A DNA stretch of 64,000 nucleotides from Mucilaginibacter paludis DSM 18603. GTDB lineage: Bacteria > Bacteroidota > Bacteroidia > Sphingobacteriales > Sphingobacteriaceae. Below are positions 1 to 9,281 of the stretch, piece by piece. Both the position numbers and the translations under genes were made by a program. The stretch covers positions 1,426,001-1,490,000 of the forward strand of contig NZ_CM001403.1 in the NCBI RefSeq assembly GCF_000166195.2, in the 5' to 3' direction. How positions within the stretch are numbered: position 1 is the first letter of the stretch; each line of letters starts with the position of its first letter. The notes under the pieces are model-generated. The model saw only the letters and a program-made list of their open reading frames with translations. It was not told the DNA's origin and made no database searches.

Positions 1-20
1 CGGCCCGCCGGGTCTGTCAC

Positions 21-551
21 TTATATTGATGGCTCTTCGTTTTGTTTTAGCATCCGGATGATCTGAACAAACCTGCGTTTGTAACTTTGATCCATAGTGG
101 TGATGGTTACACCATGCTCTTTACCCGAGGTAGAATGGATAAATTTCACATCGTCGTTTTCGTTATTGGTAATAATCCCAATATGGCCTATTCTGCGGCT
201 TTTTTTGCTTGTGCCTGTAAATAAGATAATGTCGCCGGGTTTGGCGTCTTCCAGTTTCACCTTCTCGCCTACATTAATAAACTCGCAGGATGAACGAGGT
301 ACGCTGAAGTTAAAATACTTAAAAACATAACTCACAAAACCCGAACAATCAAAACCGTACAATGGGTTAGACGATGCAGAGCGATAACGCGTACCAATTA
401 AGGTTTGAGCAAAATATAAAAGATCATCAGGGCAAACATCATCGGGACTACAAACTGTTGCTGCTGGATGAATTTTAACGTTATCGCCTTTAGGTAAAGG
501 TTTAACAAAATGGTTAAATGTAAATAAGAGGGAAAACAGTAAACACTTCAT
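21..551 (-). CDS. NlpC/P60 family cell-wall hydrolase
   Basis: This is a C40-type cysteine peptidase, a family that cuts peptide stems of peptidoglycan. The catalytic Cys69 lies in the motif FDCSGFV, His123 in GHIGI, and a third polar residue, His139, follows in the order expected for NlpC/P60. The chain is about 176 residues, one domain preceded by a short hydrophobic N-terminus (MKCLLFSLLF) that could be a weak signal peptide. I chose the ATG at 551; a longer reading from a TTG at 566 only adds five residues in front of the hydrophobic stretch. The gene stands alone, with a repeat-filled gap of nearly 700 bases upstream. Family is clear; the exact bond cut is not. Confidence 0.88.
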   Translation of the reverse strand: MKCLLFSLLFTFNHFVKPLPKGDNVKIHPAATVCSPDDVCPDDLLYFAQTLIGTRYRSASSNPLYGFDCSGFVSYVFKYFNFSVPRSSCEFINVGEKVKLEDAKPGDIILFTGTSKKSRRIGHIGIITNNENDDVKFIHSTSGKEHGVTITTMDQSYKRRFVQIIRMLKQNEEPSI

Positions 552-680
552 ATTTTGATATCGCAATATATTGCATTTATATTACAGTTCAAAATTTAAG
601 CGAGCAGATTTCAGGGATATCATTAGCACACAGGGCACTATAATAGGTGATAGTAGACACTCCATTTACCTTGAATACAC

Positions 681-1103
681 ATTAAGTTAAGCAGCTTACG
701 CCAATTTGCAGAGTTCGTCGCGCGGTGCCTCTACAGCTGTACTATCGCCTCCCCTATATATGAAAACACAATAAATACACTCATTATCAATCCGATATCA
801 AAAAGAAATGGCGTGCACATCTGATCCTCTCTTGAGGGGTGGCAACGCTATTAAGTTAAGAAATTGGTTGATTATTAAATGATAATCTATCTGCGCTTTA
901 TATTCGCTCGCATAGTACACACCCCTCCGCCCCTCTCGAGAGGGGAATCGCACAGGCCTTCGTTTTTTTAATTATCTCATTGATAATGAGTGCTTTTTTC
1001 CAGATCTCCTCTTGAGAGGGGGCGGGCTAGGCGGTGCGGCTGCAGGGGTGTGTTTCGTCGTGCGACGAACTCTGTAACTCGCTGTTAAACTGCTTGACTT
1101 AAT
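681..1103. repeat. MITE-like inverted-repeat element holding CTCTYRAGAG repeats
   Basis: The gap between the NlpC/P60 gene and the DUF2130 gene holds no gene but strong structure. The outer arms begin ATTAAGTTAAGCAG at 681 and, read on the minus strand, ATTAAGTCAAGCAG at 1103; both arms go on to CAGAGTTCGTCGC. Inside lie copies of the dispersed palindromic repeat: CTCTTGAGG near 832-841, CACCCCTCCGCCCCTCTCGAGAGG near 922-945, and CTCTTGAGAGG near 1011-1021 followed by TGCGGCTGCAGGGGTGTGTT. The same words recur at 11641-11658, 13185-13445 and 62898-62947. No transposase is encoded, so this looks like a non-autonomous element or a nest of palindromic repeats. The rest of the gap (552-680, 1104-1183) shows nothing I recognise. 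Confidence 0.7.
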
Positions 1104-1183
1104 AGCTTTGGAGAGGAGCCGCGATGTGTTCCCACACAAGCGATTATATAGATCGTGTTTTTACATTACCCACCTTTATCACA

Positions 1184-1221
1184 AAAGGCCCGGAGTGTTT
1201 ATATTTTAACTCCGGGCCTTT
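1184..1221 (-). terminator. Terminator of the DUF2130 gene
   Basis: A perfect 13-bp stem (AAAGGCCCGGAGT with its complement) encloses a 12-nt AT-rich loop and is followed on the minus strand by TTTTGT. It lies 12 bases past the stop of the DUF2130 gene. Its symmetry would let it work in both directions. Confidence 0.8.
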
Positions 1222-1232
1222 CTGTCGAGGTT

Positions 1233-2483
1233 TTATTCGAGCAATAACTCGTCTGTGTCGTCGGTCAAACTGAGTTGAATATTGTCACTGCCTGCTATGC
1301 CTTCTATCGATCCGCGGATATGGGCCGCGTTCAGCATTACTTTTTCCAGCTGTTTTTCGCGGGCTTTCCAAAGCTTCTCCATCGCATCGCGCTCCCGCTG
1401 TATAGATAAACGCATACTCATAAACCCTTCGCGAATGGCTTTCCATTGTTCAGAAAACTCGCTGCCGGTTAAATAATCATACAGCAGGTGCATTTTATCG
1501 CCCTTGTTCTCCTGCGAACGGGTGGAGTTATACAAGCGGATAATGCCATCGCGCAATACGTAAGCCACGGCCTTAGCCTCCTCGAACGAGCAGATCCAAA
1601 CGCCGTCCCGTTCACCAAAGCAGTCCATGCCTTTAGGATAACATTGGGTTACAATAACGGCCACATCCACGCCGTTGGCGCGCATGTCTTTTTTTAATTT
1701 CTCAATCCAATCGCCGCCAAAATCCTTGGTGCGTTTGCTTTCATAAATAATGCGGCCACACTCCTGCCCAAACTGGTTACGGATCAGCTGAATACAATCG
1801 GCCCCGCGAACGCCCTTCCCAACCTCGCTGATCACATCAAACGGAAAGCTGTTACGCAGCAACTCTTCCAGTATCAGCTCCTGCACTTCGCCCTGTAATT
1901 GCATGGAGCCTTGCTCGGCTTTGCGCTTCATTTCCTCTACAAGTTTGCTTTGATCTTCAATTCTCTTCTTGTATTCCATAATCTGCAACTGGTGCTCGGT
2001 ATCCTTCATCAGGGTTTTTTCATGCTCCTGTTTACGGATCTGATCTGCTAATTCCGCGCGTTGCTCCTGCAGTTTACGCTGTAGGTTAAGCTCCATCTCC
2101 TCTTCACGGGCTTTCAGTATTTGCTCTTTTTGCAAAAACTCCAGTTCCTTTTGTCGCGATAGCTTTAATTTTTCTTCGGCATCTTTGTTACTGCTTTCCA
2201 GCATGCGCAGCTTGTTTTCAAAATCGGTTGCTATGGTTTTACGCAGGCTTTCTTCCAGGCTTAACTGTAGGTTTTTTTTCTCCTGGTTTAGCTTCTGCTC
2301 AAATTGTAACAACTGCTGCTGTTCCTTTTTACTAAATTCATCCAGCTTACGCTGGTACTCATCTTCTTTTTGGCGGGTAAAGGTTTGCATCTTTTCGCGC
2401 AGCTCCTTTTTATATTCCTCGGTCATGGCTTCCTCTAACGGAAACACATTACCACATCCGGGGCACTTAACTTCTGTTGCCAT
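1233..2483 (-). CDS. DUF2130 coiled-coil protein, nuclease-like C-terminal domain
   Basis: The 416-residue protein starts with a lone CPGCG knuckle (residues 8-12), runs through a highly charged coiled coil (about 20-195), and ends in a DUF2130 domain (about 200-370). That domain carries the conserved GxDCIQ...IIYESKR stretch; the Glu-Ser-Lys core resembles the PD-(D/E)XK nuclease fold to which the family has been linked by sequence. Only one CxxC pair is present, so a full zinc ribbon would need another partner. The chain ends in an acidic tail. It is followed by its own terminator and stands 63 bases from its upstream neighbour. No function has been settled for the family; a DNA-end or DNA-binding role is inference. 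Confidence 0.85.
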   Translation of the reverse strand: MATEVKCPGCGNVFPLEEAMTEEYKKELREKMQTFTRQKEDEYQRKLDEFSKKEQQQLLQFEQKLNQEKKNLQLSLEESLRKTIATDFENKLRMLESSNKDAEEKLKLSRQKELEFLQKEQILKAREEEMELNLQRKLQEQRAELADQIRKQEHEKTLMKDTEHQLQIMEYKKRIEDQSKLVEEMKRKAEQGSMQLQGEVQELILEELLRNSFPFDVISEVGKGVRGADCIQLIRNQFGQECGRIIYESKRTKDFGGDWIEKLKKDMRANGVDVAVIVTQCYPKGMDCFGERDGVWICSFEEAKAVAYVLRDGIIRLYNSTRSQENKGDKMHLLYDYLTGSEFSEQWKAIREGFMSMRLSIQRERDAMEKLWKAREKQLEKVMLNAAHIRGSIEGIAGSDNIQLSLTDDTDELLLE

Positions 2484-2546
2484 AATTGTTATTCGTATTA
2501 TAAATAAAGAGGCTGATTCACTCCCTGAATACGCACCGCAAAGGTG

Positions 2547-3599
2547 CTACTTTTTTCGCTTAGCCGTTGATACGTTCCATATTTTTTCTGCCTTGCGGCC
2601 GATGAACCAGAAAGAAATGGCCAATATGGCAAAGAAAAGCGGTTTGTTGGTGTTCGACCAAAAATATTCGAAGTATTTGGTATAGATCAGGATGATGAGA
2701 AATGTAATGCCGAACTCGCGGGCTATTACATCGTTATTTTTTAAACCGTATAGCAAAAAGCCGACAAAAAATATCGCCGCAATGATGCCCCAGTAAAATA
2801 AGGTAATTTGCTTTACGGGCCACCACTGGTCAAAATTGGCATAATTACCAACGATAGACAAGAACCAGAGCGACATAAACAGGTATAATAAGCCGGCGAT
2901 ATAAGTAATATCGGCAAAATGCTTAAACCAGGTTTGTCGCTTTAAAGTTGCTCCTGCCGTAACTATAACTATGCCGAACAATACAAAGCGCAAAGGATAA
3001 TTCATCCCTAAAAAATAATAGCCCCAATGGGTTTGGTAACCTGTTTCGCTGCCGAACCAACTCCCCAGGGAAACTAATGCGAATAACCAGATCAGCCGCG
3101 AATCCATATTCCAGGCTAACACTCCGTAAACAAATACTGATACTAAGAATAAAATAGAGTAATGGCCCGACCCATTATCGAAGGTTTTGCCCAGGTAGGC
3201 GATACATAGCGCGGTGAACAATACGGCCATAAACGTGACAGCCTCGTTACTGAAAACCTTCTCGGGCGAGATGCGTTTGAGCCGCCTGCCCCACAAAAAC
3301 AGCGAAGCGGAAACTATACCCGATAGGATGCTGATGACGATGTTGGGCGTATCGTATAGTTTTTTGATATAGTTGAGGAAAGCATCATCAATGATGAACC
3401 AGCCGAAGGAGATACCGCCGCAGATCAGCGCGATCCAGAAAGAATATTTAGCCAGGCGCATCCAATCGAATCCTTTAACATCATAAGAGCTTCGTAAGGT
3501 ATCGGCAACCAGACTGTCAATAAAGCCTTCGCGCTCCCAATGTTTAATAGCACGACTTAAAAATTCGCTCTCTTGCTTATCCAGATCAAGTTTTTCCAA
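2547..3599 (-). CDS. DUF2157-like polytopic membrane protein
   Basis: The 350-residue protein has a soluble N-terminal stretch of about 45 residues containing a helical segment (ESEFLSRAIKHWEREGFID) and then about ten hydrophobic segments from residue 50 to 340. The layout, with a short cytoplasmic head and an evenly spaced multi-helix body, fits DUF2157 and related membrane proteins of Bacteroidota. There are no catalytic motifs that I recognise. It is upstream of the DUF2130 gene in the same direction, with a 63-base gap, so the two may be co-transcribed. The following 264 bases up to ribF hold no feature that I can support. Confidence 0.7.
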   Translation of the reverse strand: MEKLDLDKQESEFLSRAIKHWEREGFIDSLVADTLRSSYDVKGFDWMRLAKYSFWIALICGGISFGWFIIDDAFLNYIKKLYDTPNIVISILSGIVSASLFLWGRRLKRISPEKVFSNEAVTFMAVLFTALCIAYLGKTFDNGSGHYSILFLVSVFVYGVLAWNMDSRLIWLFALVSLGSWFGSETGYQTHWGYYFLGMNYPLRFVLFGIVIVTAGATLKRQTWFKHFADITYIAGLLYLFMSLWFLSIVGNYANFDQWWPVKQITLFYWGIIAAIFFVGFLLYGLKNNDVIAREFGITFLIILIYTKYFEYFWSNTNKPLFFAILAISFWFIGRKAEKIWNVSTAKRKK

Positions 3600-3863
3600 A
3601 ATGGCCTTTTTTTAATTGATTAAAGATAATTCTTATTGGATAGAATGTTTGAATTATTTGCGATGGATGGAATTTTGGGGCGAAAGAGGTTTAATCGAAG
3701 TTAGTTATAGTGTGATATGAATGCTATGAACGGAGCAATTACGAATCCTACATGGCAGAATTGTAGTTCTTGATTGATAAAATTGGCCCACAGATTCAAT
3801 AACACATATCAGTCAGCAATAACTCATCGTATTTCTTGTCTGGTAAGTACAACCAGGCAAACC

Positions 3864-4787
3864 TTACAACAAAGCCAAAACACTCTCCCTGTCTTTAGCC
3901 AATTGTAGCTTCAGCTCATCCAGCGAGTTAAATTTAATATCGCTGCGCACAAAGTAGTGAAAATTCATCCGGATAGACTGGTTATAAATATCGCGGTCGA
4001 AATCAAATATATTCACTTCGATGTTGCGCGTCATGCCGTTGATGGTTGGGCGGTGCCCTATATAGGCCATGCCTTTGTAGGTTGCTCCCTCTACTTCTAC
4101 TGTTACCGCAAAAATGCCGTCGGCGGGTATCAGCTTATACGTCTCTTCTATCAGGATGTTTGCCGTTGGATAGCCAATCTGGCGGCCAATCTGGTCGCCA
4201 CGGATAACTTTCCCGGTAATGAAAAAAGGATAGCTTAAAAACTGGTTGGCCAGGCTGATATCATCGCTCAATAAAGCGGTGCGAATTTTGGTAGAACTTA
4301 CGGCAACATCGTTAATATCCTGTTCGGGTATTTCAATCACCTCAAAATCGTAGATCTTACTTAAACGTTGCAGGTCTTCCAGGCCGCCTTTCCTGTCTTT
4401 GCCAAAACGATGGTCATAGCCTATTACAATTTTTTTGATGCCGATTTTGGCTACCAGGATATCATGGATATACTCCAGCGCCGAAAGATTTGAAAAATCC
4501 CGCGAAAACGGTGTCACTATTAAATGATCTACGCCTAATCCCTCCAAAAGCTCTGCTTTCTCGTTAATGGTAGTGATCATTTTCAGGCTCTGATCTTCTG
4601 GATTCAATATCATCCGCGGATGCGGAAAAAAAGTGAGTATCACCGTTTCGCCGCCGCACTCCTGGGCAAGCTCCTGCAACTTGGCAATAATTTTACGGTG
4701 GCCGGTATGTACACCATCAAATGTACCAATGGTAACAACCGCGTTTGTGATTAACTTAAACTCGTCAATACTGTTGTAAATCTTCAT
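3864..4787 (-). CDS. ribF: Bifunctional riboflavin kinase / FAD synthetase
   Basis: The enzyme phosphorylates riboflavin to FMN and adenylates FMN to FAD. The nucleotidyltransferase half carries the signature GTFDGVHTGH at residues 21-30, and the C-terminal riboflavin kinase half (about 185-305) has the motif IGYPTANI. The length of 307 residues matches the family. It is the last gene of the ftsX-DUF3098-uppP-truB-ribF run, 33 bases after truB. The minus strand carries TATTTTTG (4811-4818) ahead of the start, which fits the Bacteroidota -7 box, but no upstream partner is visible, so co-transcription with truB remains likely. Confidence 0.95.
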   Translation of the reverse strand: MKIYNSIDEFKLITNAVVTIGTFDGVHTGHRKIIAKLQELAQECGGETVILTFFPHPRMILNPEDQSLKMITTINEKAELLEGLGVDHLIVTPFSRDFSNLSALEYIHDILVAKIGIKKIVIGYDHRFGKDRKGGLEDLQRLSKIYDFEVIEIPEQDINDVAVSSTKIRTALLSDDISLANQFLSYPFFITGKVIRGDQIGRQIGYPTANILIEETYKLIPADGIFAVTVEVEGATYKGMAYIGHRPTINGMTRNIEVNIFDFDRDIYNQSIRMNFHYFVRSDIKFNSLDELKLQLAKDRESVLALL

Positions 4788-4820
4788 GTATCCCGCAGAG
4801 AACTAAAATGCAAAAATAGA

Positions 4821-5546
4821 TTATTTAAGCAATTCCGGTTGAGTTTTTAATTCGCGGATATGCTCAACAAGCTCCACCACTTCAAAAGCATCCTCAATCC
4901 TGAAACTACCGCTACGGGTACGGCAAAGGTTTGAAAGGTAAGCGCCATTATTAAGCGCCTTGCCAAAATCATTCACCAGCGACCGGATGTAGGTACCCTT
5001 GCTGCATACCACTCTGAAATCAACCTCGGGCAATTCAATCCGTGTTATTTCAAACTCGCTGATGGTTACAAAACGCAGGCGCAGCTCCACATCCTCGCCG
5101 CGGCGGGCCTTTTCGTACAGTCGCTCGCCATTAATCTTCACAGCCGAATGCGCAGGCGGATATTGCTGAATATCGCCTGTAAACTGGGCACAATTAGCAC
5201 GGATCTGCGCTTCGGTTAAACTGCCCGGATCGAATGTTTCATCCACATCGGTTTCCATATCGTATGATGGTGTGGTGGCGCCTAATATCATGGTGCCCGT
5301 ATATTCCTTCTCTTCGGCCTGAAAGGTATCTATCTGCTTGGTAAGTTTACCAGTGCAAATAATCAACAGGCCGGTAGCTAATGGATCGAGGGTTCCGGCG
5401 TGGCCAACCTTCAGTTTAAGAGGTTTGAGGGTATTGCGTATTTTGCCTACTACGTCAAAGCTCGTCCAGTTATAAGGTTTGTTAACCAGCAGCAGTTCGC
5501 CCTGGGTAAAGTTAAAGTCGCGGAATTTTGAGTTTGGGGAATCCAA
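4821..5546 (-). CDS. truB: tRNA pseudouridine(55) synthase
   Basis: TruB makes pseudouridine 55 in the T-loop of nearly all tRNAs. The catalytic Asp54 sits in the family motif GHAGTLDPLATG, and the downstream KEYTGTMILG and GTYIRSLV motifs are present in order. At 241 residues it is of the short kind that lacks the extra C-terminal PUA domain, which is common in Bacteroidota. It is separated from uppP by about 100 AT-rich bases that include TATATTTG on the minus strand (5571-5578), a possible -7 box for a truB-ribF transcript. Confidence 0.95.
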   Translation of the reverse strand: MDSPNSKFRDFNFTQGELLLVNKPYNWTSFDVVGKIRNTLKPLKLKVGHAGTLDPLATGLLIICTGKLTKQIDTFQAEEKEYTGTMILGATTPSYDMETDVDETFDPGSLTEAQIRANCAQFTGDIQQYPPAHSAVKINGERLYEKARRGEDVELRLRFVTISEFEITRIELPEVDFRVVCSKGTYIRSLVNDFGKALNNGAYLSNLCRTRSGSFRIEDAFEVVELVEHIRELKTQPELLK

Positions 5547-5650
5547 ATGATGATGGTAAAAAATGAATCACAAATATAGTGATGCTATTAAACTAAAATA
5601 TCGAATAATGACGGGCATTATTCGATATTCTATCTATCAATTAAAGTAAT

Positions 5651-6442
5651 TTAAGCAGTAAGGTGGCCTGTATAGTACATTACAATTAATACAATGCCTG
5701 CCAGGATACGGTAAAAGCCAAACAACTTAAATCCTTTTTTCTCCAAAAAGGTGATAAAGGTTTTGATAGCCAGCATGGCCACAATAAAAGCGATAATGTT
5801 ACCAACAACCAAAAACTTTATTTGCTCGCTGTTAAACAGGTGCTCGTGCTCTTTATGATAATCCCAAATCTCTTTCAGGGTAGCACCAAACATGGTAGGC
5901 ACCGCTAAAAAGAACGAAAACTCGGCAGCAGCAGTACGGCTCAGCTTTTGGCTCATACCGCCGACTATGGTAGCTGCGGAACGCGATACGCCGGGAATAA
6001 CCGCTAAACATTGAAAAAAACCAACTTTTAAGGCTGTTGCATAGCTAATATCTTCTTCCTCCTTAACGGTTGATTGTTTAAACCATTGGTCAACAAACAA
6101 TAAAATAATACCACCTACTAAAAGCGAGCATGCTACTACCAGCGGGCTTTCCAGCAGCATATCGATCCTCTTTTTGAGCAGTACACCAACAATTACCGCA
6201 GGTATTACACCTACTACGAGTTTGAAATAAAAATCGAGCGATTTGAAGAAACGTTTGTAATACAATACCACAACCGAGAGTATGGCTCCTAATTGTATCA
6301 CCACCTCAAACAGCTTTACAAAATCTTCCTTGCCTATGCCCATAAAAGCGCTGGCAATAACCATGTGCCCGGTTGATGATACAGGCAAAAACTCCGTGAT
6401 ACCCTCAATAATAGCGAGGATAATTACCTGGATAATGTTCAT
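5651..6442 (-). CDS. uppP: Undecaprenyl-diphosphate phosphatase
   Basis: UppP (BacA) removes a phosphate from undecaprenyl diphosphate in the inner membrane so that the lipid carrier can be reused for peptidoglycan and polysaccharide export. The two family signatures are present: [14 protein letters not shown] at residues 13-26 and PGVSRSA at 151-157, in a 263-residue protein with about eight membrane helices. Its start overlaps the end of the DUF3098 gene by four bases (ATGA), which indicates translational coupling. Overproduction of the family gives bacitracin resistance in other bacteria. Confidence 0.96.
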   Translation of the reverse strand: MNIIQVIILAIIEGITEFLPVSSTGHMVIASAFMGIGKEDFVKLFEVVIQLGAILSVVVLYYKRFFKSLDFYFKLVVGVIPAVIVGVLLKKRIDMLLESPLVVACSLLVGGIILLFVDQWFKQSTVKEEEDISYATALKVGFFQCLAVIPGVSRSAATIVGGMSQKLSRTAAAEFSFFLAVPTMFGATLKEIWDYHKEHEHLFNSEQIKFLVVGNIIAFIVAMLAIKTFITFLEKKGFKLFGFYRILAGIVLIVMYYTGHLTA

Positions 6443-6708
6443 GCTTTGTTTTCAGATTTTTGGAAGATAGCGAAAAACCCGATGGCAAAGCCAGCCAGAA
6501 CTGTTAAAGGCGCCAATACGATTTTACGAAAATCGTAAATATCGGTTGTACCCATCATTAAAATAAAGCCCAGTATAACTACGGCTATAGCCAGTAAAAA
6601 AACGCGGTAATTGTTTTTTCCAAAAACAAATTGTGCTGGGGCCGATTCTGGCCGTGGCTGTTTTGCTGCCGCCGGGGCAGTGTACTTTGCTGTGTATTTT
6701 TGTGCCAT
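6439..6708 (-). CDS. DUF3098 small membrane protein
   Basis: The 89-residue protein has a polar, Ala/Pro-rich N-terminus (about 1-28) followed by two membrane helices (about 33-52 and 62-82), the form of the Bacteroidota DUF3098 family. It sits between ftsX and uppP with a 2-base gap and a 4-base overlap, so it is clearly translated as part of the operon. That constant place beside ftsX hints at a role in division or in envelope synthesis, but no function is known to me. Confidence 0.88.
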   Translation of the reverse strand: MAQKYTAKYTAPAAAKQPRPESAPAQFVFGKNNYRVFLLAIAVVILGFILMMGTTDIYDFRKIVLAPLTVLAGFAIGFFAIFQKSENKA

Positions 6709-6710
6709 TA

Positions 6711-7589
6711 TTATCTATATAGATCGTAAATTTTTAAACGTAAGAATTTGCTTACAGCCAGGTAGGTGCTGAAGGCTGAGATAAATATCCCCAAGCCTAT
6801 TACTCCCAAAAACACGATACCGAACTCGGTATAATTTTGAAGGATAACCAGATCCGGAATTTGGATGGTAGCCAGGTATAACATACCTATCAATAAAATA
6901 ATGGCTATTAAGCCGCCCAATAAACCATGCCATATACCGTATAATAAAAACGGCTTACGGATAAAGCCCTTGGTTGCGCCCACCAACTGCATGGATTTGA
7001 TTAAAAACCGCTGCGAGTAAATGGCCAGTCTGATGGTGTTATTGATAAGCGCCACCGATACCACCAGGAAGATACCGGCAAAAGCCAATATCACCAAACT
7101 GATAGAGGCCAGTTTCTGGTTCATTAAATCAACCAGGGACTGTTGATAGATTACCTCCTTAACCAGCGGATTTTTTTGCAACTGCGCCTTAAACTGCGCT
7201 ATATTGGCATTGTTGGCGTAATCGGCCTTCAGGTAAACATCGATGGATGATAATAAGGGGTTATAACCTAAAAACTTCACAAAATCCTCGCCCAAATCTT
7301 TTTGTAAGTTACGGGCGGCAAGCTCTTTACTTACATATTGCGTATTTTTTACAAAGGGGTTGGTATCCAATTGTTTTTGCAGTTGCAGTACATCGGTTTC
7401 GCGCGCGGCATCGTCAACAATAATATTGAGTACGATATTCTCTTTAACGTAGCGCGATAAATTATTGGCATGTACCAATATCAAACCCAAAAGCCCGATC
7501 ATCAACAATACCATTGCAATACCAAATACGGTTGAAATGTATATCGCCTTGGTTTTTTTTGCCGATATGCTGGCTTCAAATTCTTCCAT
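6711..7589 (-). CDS. ftsX: Cell division protein FtsX
   Basis: FtsX is the membrane half of the FtsEX complex that controls peptidoglycan hydrolases at the division site. The 292-residue chain shows one N-terminal membrane helix (about 18-42), a periplasmic domain of roughly 120 residues, and three C-terminal helices in the FtsX-like permease domain. A near-identical layout with DUF3098 and uppP downstream is usual in Bacteroidota. No ftsE is adjacent here, which is also common in this phylum. Confidence 0.92.
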   Translation of the reverse strand: MEEFEASISAKKTKAIYISTVFGIAMVLLMIGLLGLILVHANNLSRYVKENIVLNIIVDDAARETDVLQLQKQLDTNPFVKNTQYVSKELAARNLQKDLGEDFVKFLGYNPLLSSIDVYLKADYANNANIAQFKAQLQKNPLVKEVIYQQSLVDLMNQKLASISLVILAFAGIFLVVSVALINNTIRLAIYSQRFLIKSMQLVGATKGFIRKPFLLYGIWHGLLGGLIAIILLIGMLYLATIQIPDLVILQNYTEFGIVFLGVIGLGIFISAFSTYLAVSKFLRLKIYDLYR

Positions 7590-7689
7590 AGTTTACCTAA
7601 ATATTCGCGAAATTAAAAAAACCTTGCCATAAAGGTAAAATATAATTCTGTTTAAATTCTAAAGGAGTAATAAGTTGGTTGAGGTTTTA

Positions 7690-7790
7690 ACAAAAATTAA
7701 CGTAGTTGTTGGTTATTGGGTTACTGGTTGTTTTGTTATTGAGTTATTGGGTTATTGGATATTGGGTAGTCAAAAAAATTCAAAATAACA
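7690..7790. repeat. Short array of TTATTGG words
   Basis: The gap between the PepSY gene and ftsX carries a degenerate tandem run of GTTATTGGGTTA-type words (for example GTTATTGGGTTACTGG and GAGTTATTGGGTTATTGG). The same vocabulary is found at 13565-13610, 32730-32800 and, as a full inverted element, at 53261-53533. It is not coding. Confidence 0.6.
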
Positions 7791-7824
7791 GTAAAAGCGT
7801 CATGATAGATCATAACGCTTTTAC
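7791..7824 (-). terminator. Hairpin terminator after the PepSY gene
   Basis: GTAAAAGCG (7791-7799) pairs with CGCTTTTAC (7816-7824), and the stem continues inward through ATGAT/ATCAT with one mismatch. It lies 23 bases after the stop of the PepSY gene and is followed on the minus strand by a T-rich stretch, so it probably ends the receptor-PepSY transcript. Confidence 0.6.
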
Positions 7825-7847
7825 ATGGCCTCACCCATGGCCTGCTA

Positions 7848-9269
7848 TCACTTATTCTTTAAAAACGAGGCAAAGCCAAAAAGCGATACTACCAATACAC
7901 CCAGCGCGGCCAGCATGCTCACTATATCCCGGATGTTTTTACCGGCCCAGGCCATGCCGAAGTATTTATGGAGAAAGATGAACGAGAGCCCTTCTGCCCT
8001 GTCGGTACCGGATACTTTGGTGGCTAACTTACCGGTGGTGGTTTCTATATACCAATTTTCGCCGTCGGGATAACTTATTTTTTCAACCGGGAGGCGTTTA
8101 TTGATAAAGCCGTACTCGTTATCAAATTGCTTAACCTGGCTAACTGCCGGCCGCCCGTTCACCGGCCCATCATGATAAAACTGGCTCAGGTAAGTAGCAA
8201 ATACCACATCTCCATTGGGTAGTAATTGATGATCTGCCGCCCTGAAATATTGAATTTGCTTCTTTTTATCGAGCACCTGGTAGTATACGTTATTATTAAA
8301 TTTGACCAGGGCAACCCTCCTGATCACACTATCCGCAACAGGTAGCCGCAGGTTTGACTGGCCCAGCTCCTGCCGGGTAATTAATTGATGGTATGGCCGG
8401 TGCTCCGGCTTTAGATTATAAAGCTTAACCACCAAATGAAAGCCGCCGCTAATAACGAAGGTAAACATCACCAACGAAACGATTAAACCGATTTGCCGGT
8501 GAAACCGGTGGATAAAGCGTTTATCCACGGTGCCGTTTGCTTCACGCTTCTGCTTAATCTCTTTAAATCGCTTCCAGAATAAACCATAAACCGTTAAACC
8601 GCTGATGAGCGAGAGCAACATCACAGCCACGATAACGATTAACACAATGACGCGGAATTTTTCGCCACCCATCCAGGCCAGGAAACGCCAGGTATGAAAC
8701 TGATCGAACAACCATAAAAAGGCCTTCCGGGTATTGTTATTAAAAGTCCCCATCCGGCTTTGGCTGGTTTCAATATACACATCCATTCCATCCGGGCGGT
8801 CGAGCGATATTTTCCACACCGGCAACAGGTGGTTAATGGGTTGGTACCGGCCATCAAACGTAGTTTGCAACTGTGCCGATTTAATTGCCGAACTCGTATC
8901 GTTGGTAAAATAACGGGCAAGGTAAATGGCATAGCGCTTATCGCCGTCAGGCAATATTGTCGCGTTAATAGCGGAGTAATATTGGTAAGTGCTGTCGCTT
9001 TGCTGGATCTGGTAAAACGTCCCCCGGTCAAAATTCACCAGGCTAAAATTTCGCAATCGAAGGATATGGTTCTGATCCATCACCTGCTGAAGGGACAATA
9101 CCGGCTTCATCTGATCCTGCGTAAGCGGATGAAACACTTCGCGCGGGATAAAAGGCCGGAACCAGTTGGACATAAACGGGTGCGACAAGCCGCTCAGCGT
9201 CCAGAAGATCACCGGTACCAAGGCAGTTAAGCCCAATACACGGTGCCATTGATAAAAGCTTTTTTTCAT
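7848..9269 (-). CDS. PepSY-associated membrane protein, likely reductase or uptake partner
   Basis: The 473-residue protein has the N-terminal helix with the family pattern WHRVLGL, two periplasmic PepSY-type domains (about 40-190 and 290-430) that repeat the phrase LPVxKIS, and membrane helices near 10-30, 205-230, 255-278 and 450-468. Family members accompany siderophore or metal TonB receptors and are thought to handle reduction or transfer at the inner membrane. The gene follows the receptor gene by 12 bases in the same direction, so the two should share a transcript. The substrate cannot be read from sequence. Confidence 0.85.
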   Translation of the reverse strand: MKKSFYQWHRVLGLTALVPVIFWTLSGLSHPFMSNWFRPFIPREVFHPLTQDQMKPVLSLQQVMDQNHILRLRNFSLVNFDRGTFYQIQQSDSTYQYYSAINATILPDGDKRYAIYLARYFTNDTSSAIKSAQLQTTFDGRYQPINHLLPVWKISLDRPDGMDVYIETSQSRMGTFNNNTRKAFLWLFDQFHTWRFLAWMGGEKFRVIVLIVIVAVMLLSLISGLTVYGLFWKRFKEIKQKREANGTVDKRFIHRFHRQIGLIVSLVMFTFVISGGFHLVVKLYNLKPEHRPYHQLITRQELGQSNLRLPVADSVIRRVALVKFNNNVYYQVLDKKKQIQYFRAADHQLLPNGDVVFATYLSQFYHDGPVNGRPAVSQVKQFDNEYGFINKRLPVEKISYPDGENWYIETTTGKLATKVSGTDRAEGLSFIFLHKYFGMAWAGKNIRDIVSMLAALGVLVVSLFGFASFLKNK

Positions 9270-9281
9270 GATAGTTGACGA

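Noticed and set aside
2185..2685. 166-residue Ser-rich frame opposite the DUF2130 and membrane genes
   Set aside because: It spans two real genes on the other strand and is low in complexity.
8639..9031. 130-residue frame overlapping the PepSY gene on the same strand
   Set aside because: It is in another frame of a strong gene and has no domain.
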